A DNA stretch of 64,000 nucleotides from Phytoseiulus persimilis (taxonomy: Eukaryota; Arthropoda; Arachnida; Mesostigmata; Phytoseiidae), in NCBI GenBank assembly GCA_037576195.1, contig CM075104.1:17686211-17750210 (forward strand), given 5' to 3'. The translations under genes were made by a program, and so were the position numbers. This document shows positions 1-10,202 of this stretch, in pieces. The notes under the pieces are model-generated. The model was not told where the DNA came from. It saw nothing but the letters and a program-made list of their open reading frames with translations, and did not search any database. Each line of letters begins with the position of its first letter. Position 1 is the first letter of the stretch.

Positions 1-1890
1 GTGGCCCACTTCCACCACGAACCTCGTTTTTTGGATTACGAGGACGTGCTCCCGCCGCTCAGTTCCGGACTCCTCAGGCCTGCGAACTCATATTATTTAA
101 TTCTCCACTGATCCTGATAGATTGCTGATCATCTCTAGGTTTCCACGGCTCGAATACTTGAATGGATTCAGAAATTCAACGCACGGTTCAAATGATGATG
201 AGGAACCGGTATACTTTCGACCACGGTTTCCGTCGCATAGAATATTCGAATTCATCCTGTCAACTTCTGGACTCCGATGACTTCGCAAGCAACTACACGA
301 ACATCATTCGACTCCACTCTCCACTCAAAAGGGTGTCGAATTCAATCTACTCGATGCACGTTCCCTTGGAGACCAGAATCCTCTGCATGGTTCTACAATT
401 CAGAGAGAGGTGGTTACTCATTTTGATCTCCGAGTTTATCGAGAGTCTGTAAATCCACGTGGCAGACCGTCGGATAGAATTGCAGGTGGAACCGCAACGG
501 GATTCCCGGACTCTCACCAGAAACCAGGACCGGATCGGCCCAACTTCAGCAACGATTAGTTCCGAACTTGGTAATTGTTACCAAACATAGTGGTAATTGC
601 ACTGGCTGAAGCATGATTAGGAGGGCCATAGACTTCATGCACTGACACATTAGAGCGCTCCTATTAACATACTAGGTCTGTCTAAAAATTTAGATGATAT
701 GCATGGAAAAAGTACATCTCAGTAGGGAAAATTTTCATGCGCGACCTCCGAAGCTGTTTCCTCCGTAGATTTTTCTTCCGCTAGTGAGTTGATATAATCG
801 AGGTCGAACAATATAAGTTTCATTTCTTTTCTTTCCAATAATGACGAAGTACGCCATACCTGCATGTCTCACCTAACTCCCAGAATATTCTTTCACATCA
901 GAAAGAAAAAATGAATGTCCCGTCTGAACGACCCAGCGACCAGCTCTGGTCAGAAAAACCGAAGACTGTCTGACCTGTCTCTCCTCGGTCAGCACTCGCC
1001 GGCAAGGATTCCGGAATTCAGAGAACTTCACCGAGCTCAACAAAACAGGACGATGGAACGGACGAGTATCTTCGACGGCCCGTTTCACACTGGTCGTCTC
1101 TGAGGAGCCAGGATGAAGTTCACTGGAAACTCGTCCTTGCTCTTTCCCGAAACACTGAATCAGGCTCGGGCCGGACTGGGCGCGGTGCGCTTCACGCCTT
1201 GCAAGGATTCGGGGGGATTCGGGGAAGCTTGTCAATTTTCAAAGGATCCGGATACGGGAACGGGACGAGCACCGTTACCCTCACAGGAGCTTCACAGCTG
1301 GGCATGATCCCATGTAGCACGTCGGAGTGACCACGGAGACTGAATGTCTGCGGTGATCCTCTCTCCTTAATTGACCCGAACCCTTTCTCGATGTCGGAGT
1401 ACGATTGTTCCGGAGTAAGTCTGGAATTTCGTTGAAATCGATCCTCACTTGCATCGCTCACATGCGTGCGCACAAGCAGAAGTTCCCGTAATGTTTTCAG
1501 TCAAAAAAGTAGTCCCTTATCTCCCAGACTTTGGGGTTTGTAGCCTTCATGCAAGATAACACGGGACTGCACAGCCATTGAGAGCTCCGAAGACCAAATC
1601 CAATTCTGCAGGTGCACTAGAGTATTCGACCATTAGAACGACTTTGGACTTGCGCCATGCTGTCTTGGAGAGGTCTCCGGGGAGAACTCGGCCCCACCTA
1701 TCGCAACTCTTTCCAACTCCGTCTCTTCAATGAGTTTTATAAGCCTTGAGGTTCGCTCCTGAAAAGGGCCTGACTTTTATGAGTATGTGTTTTCTCTCCA
1801 TGAACTCTCGAATTGATCCAAGAATGCTTCAAGGAAGCTCCGAAGACGCTTCCGCTGTGGGTTTTTTAATCATATTCCTGGAAAGTTTTC
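1..1890. other. No gene recognised
   Basis: Open frames here are all under about 120 codons, overlap on both strands and match nothing I recognise. I see no convincing splice-linked coding series, RNA gene or long repeat. The stretch is best treated as intergenic or as decayed repeat sequence, since it directly precedes a reverse-transcriptase remnant. Confidence 0.5.
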
Positions 1891-1911
1891 GGGGGGGGGG
1901 GGGGGGGGGGG
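1891..1911 (+). repeat. Poly-G homopolymer run
   Basis: An uninterrupted run of 21 G residues follows TTTTC and precedes CGTACG. A pure G tract this long is rare outside simple repeats and is prone to slippage and sequencing error, so its exact length is uncertain. Confidence 0.85.
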
Positions 1912-2021
1912 CGTACGAGAAAGGCGTTGTGATGATGCTTCTGATAGTGATAGTGGACTAATGCGCAATCCACAAGAAAGGCTCTCTGAAACATCTGAAG
2001 AAACGATTCAACGCTGAAGCG

Positions 2022-2642
2022 ATGACCACAAAACGAGCGATGTCATATTCAATAAGCTCCAGAAGAACCCACGAGGAAGGCTCCAGTGTCAGCGAAATAC
2101 ATTTTTTAATCTGCGACGATATTCCACCATTCCAGTTGAAAATTCCGATCAGTAACGGGCAAACTGCAAAGGGGAACCTTAACTCATACAGATACATCAC
2201 TGCGACCGATGTCATGTATCGGGTATTCGCCAAAATACTCCAAAAGCACGTACAAAAATGGACAGAGGAAACAAACCACTTATCGGAGATTCTAAATGGG
2301 TCAAGGAAAGACCGCCGGGACGAAGAAAACATTTTTGTTCTGACAACGGCAATCGAGAGCGCTAGAGCCCAACAAACGGGCCTGATCTGCGTGTGCTTGG
2401 ATGCCGCGGAAGCTTTCGATCGACGGAGGCTGTAGCAAACTCTTGAAGGAAGATAAATGAGCCCGACACTGATTAAGCTCATTGAACACCTTCATGAAGA
2501 CACCTTTATTTTCATTTCATACAGTGATCAAACCAAGAACGAAGTGTCCATACCCACCGGACCTCGTCAAGGGTGTCCTCTATCTCCGATCCTCCTCAGT
2601 TTGTATATCGCAGATCTCGAGGGACAACTTCTCTCAAAATAG
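2022..2642 (+). pseudogene. Degraded non-LTR retrotransposon reverse transcriptase fragment
   Basis: Two consecutive plus-strand reading frames carry reverse-transcriptase-like blocks in the expected order. The first (2022-2435) has NSYRYITATDVMYRVFAKIL, resembling the conserved NYRPI block, and later FVLTTAIE and CLDAAEAFDR, resembling the block around the first catalytic aspartate (FVDFEKAFD-like). The second (2457-2642) has PTGPRQGCPLSPILLSLYIA, the typical GLRQGCPLSP block. A stop at 2433-2435 separates them, and no YADD block is seen downstream, so the copy is dead. Its residues differ strongly from the intact R1-like element at 10.2-14.9 kb, so it belongs to another non-LTR lineage, which I cannot name with confidence. 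Confidence 0.7.
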
Positions 2643-4618
2643 ATTGGCCTCAAATTCGCGAGAACCGGCCGAACAATGAATCGATTTTCTAGTTCGGTGT
2701 GCTCCATGAACGTTGGGACTATATCTGCGTGTTCCGAACCGCAGCATCCAACACCAGAGATTTTCCACCGCTCGGGAAACCCATCGGCTTTCGGAACGCA
2801 CGTCGCAGAGTAGGACCGTATTCAGGGCTCTGCGGCGCGGATGCCAGCCGTTTTTCCGAAAGCAGCTCAACCCGTGCTCAACGGACACTGGGCTAGTGCA
2901 TCTGGCGCAAACAAGGGGTTAACATAAAGGAGCTCTCAATTAGACCAGCAGCGATGCGAAATGTGTTATTGTCCGGCAAAGCTACGATCGGGGCAAGAAA
3001 TGGCATCAGGCCACTTTCCGCGGGTGGCGTGAAGAACAGCGTTTAGTCTAAAAAGTGCAGTAATAAAGTGTGACAGCATCACGGATTCAGCTGTCGGTTT
3101 GCCATGCGCCAGATCCAGTGCCACTCGCATGGTCTCGTCCAGCCCAGACCCGCTTAAAGGATATTATTTCGAAACAAACGGAAGGGACCCACCGTTTGGA
3201 GGTTTGGATGCAGAAGGAGAACGGGAAGGAGCAACAAGGAAACATTCTGTCCACTGACCTGGAACGATTCGTGGTCAGTCGAGTCGGGGTCGCCAAGGCG
3301 TCCGTTCCGCGCAGCGGTTGGGAGAACGAGCCGTGGGCTCGACATAGGGGCTTCGCCCCTCCCTGGTGTCTCGAAGGAGGCTTCATAGGGATCTCTGTGC
3401 TCACGACAAAGCTTGGATCGTTTCACTCCCCTGTCGATACCGGTGAAGGAGTGAGGGTCGCGATGCTTCTTCTATCGGTGCCCAGCTGGGTTTCAGCCCA
3501 CGTAGCGCCTGGAAGCAGCCAGCTCCGTCTGCTGAAACTCGAATTAAGCTGCCCTGAGCCCATGTTCGCAGCGCGAGCGACGATTGACCGGCATCGAGTT
3601 CCGTTGATAAAGGAAAATTGTGGAGGACATTCACTGGAAACTCAAGTTTTCATCCCATTCCGTCTCGTAGCTCGTAATAGGGCCATGTCCTTGAACTCTC
3701 AAGATGCTCCATCTGGATCGGAGAGATGTATGACCCCTAGGCGGAAGCTTGCTGAGAATTAATTTACCTGCTCTTTCGGACACACGGCTGCAGATTCAAG
3801 TTCTAAATGCCTGGAAGCGCTCCCGAGTCTTGCCAAGGGTCGTCTCACAATGCGTTCGTGCGTGATGACATCACATTACCATCGTACCATTCTGCCGATC
3901 GTTCCTCTTCGGAAACGTCGCACCAGTTTGCTGCTCCCCACACCATCTCACGAATCGAGAAATCGACGTGGAGAAGCAATTTCCGCTCCGAAATGATATT
4001 CTTGACCTTAGGTTCACTGGGGTCCGCCACCGGCTCAATGCTAACCATCGGAAACTCGACCTGAGCGTCCTTGTCTCAGATGAGAACTGACATCGAGTCG
4101 AATAATTGAAGCTCTCGGGCGGGAGTATTCAGGAGCCATTGAATTGGGACCGTATGAACTGGGAGGTAAAACTTCGATTCGGTTAATTGTTCTCGTGCAG
4201 GAAATCAGCCTTATGATTGGTAATTGCTCGTTGCGATCTATAAGTGAGGCGTGACTCGTCGCCGTATCGGGGGGAGTTATCTCATAGGAGATGAGCTCTC
4301 TTGAAGAGCGAGAATTCCGATTCCCCGATTTCATCCTTACGGAAAACCTTGATACGAACTTGATGTATAAGAATGAAGAGTTAGATGAATGAAACAGAGA
4401 CACTAATCAGATGCCATCTCCAAGGAGCCTTCGCTGGAAAGCATTGTCTTTTAGGGATTCGGTTATCAAATCAAGTCGATCGTGTCAAAGTGTGCCATCT
4501 CTCAAACTGAGAGCTCCGCCTTCCAGAAGTTCACAATCAGCGGTTCAGACTGATTGTCAAAGCAGAGAAACTTGCTCTGGATTCGAGCAGTGATATATTG
4601 TGCTCGTGGAAAGCATGG
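2643..4618. other. No gene recognised
   Basis: The longest frame is a 230-codon plus-strand ORF at 3070-3762 that begins with GTG, has no domain I recognise, and sits next to a dead retrotransposon. It is more likely decayed repeat or chance than a gene. The rest holds only short overlapping frames. Confidence 0.45.
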
Positions 4619-4626
4619 CTTGCGTC
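4619..4626 (+). repeat. Left 8-bp target-site duplication of the hAT-like element
   Basis: CTTGCGTC lies immediately outside the left terminal inverted repeat and matches CTTGCGTA immediately outside the right end (17990-17997) at 7 of 8 positions. hAT transposons duplicate 8 bp on insertion, so position and length fit. The single mismatch is consistent with decay after insertion. Confidence 0.75.
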
Positions 4627-4637
4627 TAGGGGTCGCA
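4627..4637 (+). repeat. Left terminal inverted repeat of the hAT-like element
   Basis: TAGGGGTCGCA; its exact complement ends the element at 17979-17989. Starts of the form YAGGGG are usual for hAT termini. Beyond this core the ends share CCACGAGTCC with different spacing. Confidence 0.8.
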
Positions 4638-4661
4638 GACTCGGACTCGCGAGTCCGAGTC
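4638..4661. repeat. Perfect 24-bp subterminal palindrome (left end)
   Basis: This 24-bp segment is identical to its own reverse complement and is built from GACTCG / CGAGTC half-sites. It sits immediately inside the terminal repeat. The right end carries an analogous hairpin made of the same GGACTCG motif (17931-17969). Such motifs could be transposase-binding sites, as subterminal motifs are in other hAT elements; that role is inference. Confidence 0.8.
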
Positions 4662-4728
4662 CACGAGTCCAGGTGAGGGCGCAAAATCTCGGCTACGGAT
4701 TCGAGTCCCAAAATCTCTGATCCTGAGC

Positions 4729-4788
4729 TAGTACGTTCGAAAACGGAGGCTGACTTTCGATCGAGAATCACTGACTGGAGGGATGATT
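4729..4788 (+). repeat. Left inner inverted-repeat block
   Basis: Sixty positions align without gaps to the reverse complement of 17871-17930 with six mismatches. The block joins the terminal region to the tandem array; its 3' part (GAGGGATGATT) already resembles the GGAGGGGTGATT core of the 45-bp repeat. Confidence 0.85.
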
Positions 4789-4794
4789 TGGACC

Positions 4795-7190
4795 AGGGAT
4801 GACCGGGTCCAATCTGACCATACTTCTCAAAAGCTGGAGGGGTGATTCCGAGATCAATCTGACCATTACTTCCCAACTCTGGAGGGCTGAATCCGAGCCC
4901 AATCTGAGCATTACGTTCCAACTCTGGAGGGGTGATTCCGAGACCAATTTGGCCATTACTTTCCAACTCTGGAGGGGTGATTCTGGGACCAATTTGTCCA
5001 TTACTTTCCAACTCTGGAGGGGTGATTCCGAGACCAATCTGAGCATTACTTCCCAACTCTGGAGGGCTGAATCCGAGACCAATCTGAGCATTACTTCCCA
5101 ACTCTGGAGGGCTGAATCCGAGACCAATCTGAGCATTACGTTCCAACTTTGGAGGGGTGAATCCGAGACCAATCTGAGCATTACGTTCCAACTTTGGAGG
5201 GGTGATTCCGAGACCAATTTGGCCATTACTTTCCAACTCTGGAGGGGTGATTCTGGGACCAATTTGGCCATTACTTTCCAACTCTGGAGGGGTGATTCCG
5301 AGACCAATCTGAGCATTACTTCCCAACTCTGGAGGGCTGAATCCGAGCCCAATCTGAGCATTACGTTCCAACTTTGGAGGGGTGATTCCGAGATCAATTT
5401 GGCCATTACTTTCCAACTCTGGAGGGGTGATCCTTGGACCAATCTGAGCATTACTTCCCAACTCTGGAGGGGTGATTCTGGGACCAATCTGGCCATTACT
5501 TCCCAACTCTGGAGGGGTGATTCCGGGACCAATCTGAGCATTACTTCCCAACTCTGGAGGGCCGAATCCGAGACCAATCTGAGCATTCCGTTCCAACTTT
5601 GGAGGGGTGATTCCGAGACCAATTTTGCCATTACTTTCCAACTCTGGAGGGGTGATCCCGGGACCAATCTGAGCATTACTTCCCAACTCTGGAGGGGTGA
5701 TTCTGGGACCAATCTGGCCATTACTTCCCAACTCTGGAGGGGTGATTCCGAGACCAATCTGAGCATTACTTCCCAACTCTGGAGGGCTGAATCCGAGACC
5801 AATCTGAGCATTACGTTCCAACTTTGGAGGGGTGATTCCGAGACCAATTCGGCCATAACTTTCCAACTCTGGAGGGGTGATCCCGGGACCAACCTGAGCA
5901 TTACTTCCCAACTCTGGAGGGGTGATTCTGGGACCAATCTGGCCATTACTTCCCAAGTCTGGAGGGGTGATTCCGAGACCAATCTGAGCATTACTTCCCA
6001 ACTCTGGAGGGCTGAATCCGAGACCAATCTGAGCATTACGTTCCAACTTTGGAGGGGTGATTCCGAGACCAATTTGGCCATTACTTTCCAACTCTGGAGG
6101 GGTGATCCCGGGACCAATCTGAGCATTACTTCCCAACTCTGGAGGGGTGATTCTGGGACCAATCTGGCCATGACTTCCCAACTCTGGAGGGGTGATTCTG
6201 GGACCAATCTGGCCATTACTTCCCAACTCTGGAGGGGTGATTCCGAGACCAATCTGAGCATTACGTTCCAACTTTGGAGGGGTGATTCCGAGACCATATT
6301 GGCCATTACTTTCCAACTCTGGAGGGGTGATCCCGGGACCAATCTGAGCATTACTTCCCAACTCTGGAGGGGTGATTCCGAGACCAATCTGAGCATTACT
6401 TCCCAACTCTGGAGGGCTGAATCCGAGACCAATCTAAGCATTACGTTCCAACTTTGGAGGGGTGATTCCGAGACCAATTTGGCCATTACTTTCCAACTCT
6501 GGAGGGGTGATCCCGGGACCAATCTGAGCATTACTTCCCAACTCTGGAGGGCTGAATCCGAGACCAATCTGAGCATTACGTTCCAACTCTGGAGGGGTGA
6601 TTCCGAGACCAATTTGGCCATTACTTTCCAACTCTGGAGGGGTGATTCTGGGACCAATCTGGCCATTACTTCCCAACTCTGGAGGGGTGATTCTGGGACC
6701 AATCTGGCCATTACTTCCCAACTCTGGAGGGGTGATTCCGAGACCAATCTGAGCATTACTTCCCAACTCTGGAGGGCTGAATCCGAGACCAATCTGAGCA
6801 TTACGTTCCAACTTTGGAGGGGTGATTCCGAGACAAATTTGGCCATTACTTTCCAACTCTGGAGGGGTGATTCCGAGACAAATTGGCCATTACTTTCCAA
6901 CTCTGGAGGGGTGATCCCGGGACCAATCTGAGCATTACTTCCCAACTCTGGAGTGCTGAATCCGAGACCAATCTGAGCATTACGGTCCAACTCTGGAGGG
7001 GTGATTCCGAGACCAATTTGGCCATTACTTTCCAACTCTGGAGGGGTGATTCCGGGACCAATCTGGCCATTACTTCCCAACTCTGGAGGGGTGATTCCGA
7101 GACAAATCTGACCATACTTTTTCAACTCTGGAGGGGTGATTCCGAGACAAATCTGACCATTACTTTTACAAGACTGGAGGGGCATGATAT
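4795..7190 (-). repeat. 45-bp tandem repeat array, left arm (about 52 copies)
   Basis: Each unit is 45 bp and on the plus strand has the core CTGGAGGGGTGATTCCGAG, a variable GACCAAT, and CATTACTT(T/C)CCAACT. It is the reverse complement of the unit in the right arm. Subtypes are interspersed (GGGGTGATTCC, GGGCTGAATCC, GGGGTGATTCTGG), suggesting expansion by blocks of several units. Because 45 is divisible by three and few variants introduce stops, frames of up to 813 codons run through the array on both strands; these are consequences of the period and not good evidence of protein genes. Confidence 0.95.
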
Positions 7191-8025
7191 CGAGAGCATG
7201 GTTCCCCACTATCCTACTGAATTAATTTCTCAACAAGTAGTTATCGGAGAATCCATCAAACTCCACGGATTTTCATCACTTTTGAAATTTCCTCCATGTC
7301 TTGTCTCTTTCTTCGAAGTTATAGCATAGCAGTGTCGCGATAGAGAGCCCGAAGAACCACCAGGTTGTCGAGCGTTCTGGGGCTGAGGGGATTCCGAACT
7401 TTTGAGCAAATGTGATTCATGATGCTAAACTCACGCTCAGCCTTTACTGACGTTGGCTGAGCAGTCAGCAGTCGGTTGCAGCACGATTTGAGGATCATGC
7501 CATGTCGCTCGCCAGCTTCGAAACGTTTCATTTCCCGGAGTACTCTTCCGGAGATCGGCTCCGCCTCGTACGGAGTCCTTGGCGAACGCAACGGTGTACT
7601 GAATACATTCTGGAAATTCATGGCGAACGAAGGCGTTGCGCTAGGCAAGAGCGCTTCCTCTCTGATGCCGCCAGGAACATTGTCAACATGCGCGATGCCG
7701 TTGAGCAGGTTCCGAATCTCCGATTCGCTGAGCCGCTCGATGCCGAGCGAGTCTTCGGAAGACCAGTCATACCTGAGGTCCAGGAGATATTGTAGGACGC
7801 TCGAGTAGCCTGTCCTTCGTTTCAGTACTTCCAGGGCCACCGAATTGCGGAGAAGTATTGACAGACCCGAGTTAAGGTCGTGCAGGCATTGCAAGAGGGC
7901 GAGTATGATGCCAAATCAGCTCCGGGGTTCCGAGGCGGCTGCGGCCCGTATGCTAACATTTCCTGATTTCCTAGAGTCCCTGGGCTGGATTCTTGACAGA
8001 ATCATCCCCCCAGTTCAATCAAGGA
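7191..8025. other. Unique core of the hAT-like element
   Basis: This is the only long non-repetitive part of the element apart from its termini, a small island in the right arm and the nested retrotransposon. It lies between the two oppositely oriented arrays. It holds the transposase fragment on the minus strand (7319-7915). The roughly 100 bp on either side of that frame contains nothing else I can identify. Confidence 0.7.
7319..7915 (-). pseudogene. hAT transposase C-terminal fragment
   Basis: An open frame of about 199 codons ends at 7319 with no in-frame ATG near its 5' end, where a stop lies at about 7916-7918. The last 50 residues contain PTSVKAEREFSIMNHICSKV followed by RNPLSPRTLDNLVVLRALYR. 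The pattern of an invariant-looking SxxAERxFS, then a basic RNxLSPxTLxxLxxL segment, is the hAT C-terminal dimerisation motif that also completes the catalytic core. The DDE residues and N-terminal BED-type zinc finger expected in a 500-700 residue transposase are absent from the core. Either this is the last exon of a transposase whose 5' part was deleted, or a decayed remnant. It is antisense to the right arm and points toward the left end. Confidence 0.75.
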
Positions 8026-10190
8026 AAATCATGGCCAGATTGGTCTCGGAATCACCCCTCCAGAGTTGGGAAGTGGTGGTCAGATTGGTCTCGGAATCGC
8101 CCCTCCAGAGTTCGAAAGTGATAGTCAGATTGGTCCTAGAATCACCCCTCCAGAGTTCGAAAGTAATGGTCAGATTGGTCCCGAAATCACCCCTCCAGAG
8201 CTCAAAAGTAATGGTCAGATTGGTCCCGGAATCACCTCTCAAGAGTCCAAAAGTAATAGTCAGATTGGTCCCAGAATCACCCCTCCAGAGTTCAAAAGTA
8301 ATGGTCAGATTGGTCCCGGAATCACCCCTCCAGAGTTGGAAATTAATGGTCAGATTGGTCCCGGAATCAACCCTCCAGAGTTGTAAAGTAATGGTCAGAT
8401 TGGTCCCGGAATCACCCCTCAAGATTCCAAAAGTAATAGTCAGATTGGTCCCAGAATCACCCCTCCAGAGTTGGAAAGTAATGGTAAGATTGGTCCCGGG
8501 ATCAACCCTCCAGAGTTGGAAAGTAATGGTCAGATTGGTCCCGGAATCACCCCTCCAGAGTTTGAAAGTAATGGTCAGATTGGTCCCGGAATCACCCCTC
8601 TAGAGTTGGACAGTAATGGTCAGATTGGTCCCGGAATCACCCCTCCAGAGTTCGAAAGCCATGGTCAGATTGGTCCCGGAATCGCCCCTCCAGAGTTCAA
8701 AAGTAATGGTCAGATTGGTCCCGGAATCACCCCTCCAGAGTTTGAAAGTAATGGTCAGATTGGTCCCGGAATCACCCCTCCAGAGTTGGGAAGTGATGGT
8801 CAGATTGGTCCCGGAATCACCCCTCCAGAGTTCAAACGTGATGGTCAGATTGGTCCCGGAATCACCCCTACAGAGTTCAAAAGTAATGGTCAGATAGGTC
8901 CCGGAATCACCCCTCCAGAGTTGGAAAGTAATGGTCAGATTGGTCCCGGAATCACCCCTCCAGAGTTGTAAAGTAATGGTCAGATTGGTCCCGGAATCAC
9001 CCCTCCAGAGTTGGAAAGTAATGGTCAGATTGGTCCCGGAATCACCCCTCCAGATTTGGAAAGTAATGGTCAGATTGATCCCGGAATCACCCCTCCAGAG
9101 TTGGAAAGAAATGGTCAGATTGGTCCCGGAATCACCCCTCCAGAGTTGGAAAGTAATGGTCAGGTTGGTCCCGGAATCACCCCTCCAGAGTTGGAAAGTA
9201 ATGGTCAGATTGGTCCCGGAATCACCCCTCCAGAGTTGTAAAGTAATGGTCAGATAGGTCCCGGAATCACCCCTCCAGAGTTGGAAAGTAATGGTCAGAT
9301 TGGTCCCGGAATCACCCCTCCAGAGTTGTAAAGTAATGGTCAGATTGGTCCCGGAATCACCGCTCCAGAGTTGGAAAGTAATGGTCAGATTGGTCCCGGA
9401 ATCACCCCTCCAGATTTGGAAAGTAATGGCCAGATTGGTCCCGGAATCACCCCTCCAGAGTTGGAAAGTAATGGTCAGATTGGTCCCGGAATCACCCCTC
9501 CAGATTTGGAAAGTAATGGTCAGAGTGGTCCCGGAATCACCCCTCCAGAGTTGGAAAGTAATGGTCAGATTTGTCCCGGAATCACTCCTCCAGAGTTCAG
9601 AAGTGATGGTCAGATTGGTCCCGGAATCACCCCTACAGAGTTCGAAAGCAATGGTCAGATTGGTCCCGGAATCACCCCTCCAGATTTGGAAAGTAATGGT
9701 CAGAGTGGTCCCGGAATCACCCCTCCAGAGTTGGAAAGTAATGGTCAGATTTGTCCCGGAATCACCCCTCTAGAGTTGGACAGTAATGGTCAGATTGGTC
9801 CCGGAATCACCCCTCCAGAGTTCGAAAGCAATGGTCAGATTGGTCCCGGAATCGCCCCTCCAGAGTTCAAAAGTAGTGGACAGATTGGTCCCGGAATCAC
9901 CCCTCCAGAGTTGGAAAGTAATGGTCAGATTGGTCCCGGAATCACCCCTCCAGAGTTGGAAAGTAATGGTCAGATTTGTCCCGGAATCACCCCTCTAGAG
10001 TTGGACAGTAATGGTCAGATTGGTCCCGGAATCACCCCTCCAGAGTTCGAAAGCAATGGTCAGATTGGTCCCGGAATCGCCCCTCCAGAGTTCAAAAGTA
10101 ATGGTCAGATTGGTCCCGGAATCACCCCTCCAGAGTTCAAAAGTAATGGTCAGATTGGTCCCGGAATCACCCCTCCAGAGTTGGAAAGTA
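8026..10190 (+). repeat. 45-bp tandem repeat array, right arm, proximal segment (about 48 copies)
   Basis: The same 45-bp repeat as in 4795-7190 but inverted. On the plus strand the unit reads AGTTGGAAAGTAATGGTCAG followed by ATTGGTCCCGGAATCACCCC and TCCAG. Variants include GAGTTCAAAAG, GATTTGG and GAGTTGTAAAG; the last introduces stops in one frame. Consensus differs slightly from the left arm (GGTCCCGGAATC here, GGTCTCGGAATC there), so the arms have been homogenised separately. The array is cut at 10190 by the R1-like element and resumes at 14930. Confidence 0.95.
10177..10190 (+). repeat. 5' target-site duplication of the R1-like element
   Basis: AGAGTTGGAAAGTA, part of a 45-bp unit, immediately precedes the retrotransposon. 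The same 13-14 bp follow its poly(A) tail at 14929-14942 (the first A is shared with the tail). R1 elements in rDNA characteristically make 14-bp duplications. Because the target is itself repetitive, a deletion of about 31 bp of repeat is formally an alternative. Confidence 0.75.
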
Positions 10191-10202
10191 ACCCTGGAAG
10201 GA

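Noticed and set aside
3070..3762. 230-codon ORF on the plus strand
   Set aside because: Begins with GTG, no recognisable domain, overlapping frames on the opposite strand, and adjacent to a dead retrotransposon.
4502..7209. Very long overlapping ORFs (634, 710 and 813 codons) that look like a repetitive structural protein
   Set aside because: They exist on both strands and in several frames only because the repeat period is 45 bp. There is no signal peptide, no non-repeat domain and no splice structure.
8026..10190. Resemblance to a CRISPR array
   Set aside because: Units are directly adjacent with no unique spacers, and the surrounding genes are eukaryotic.
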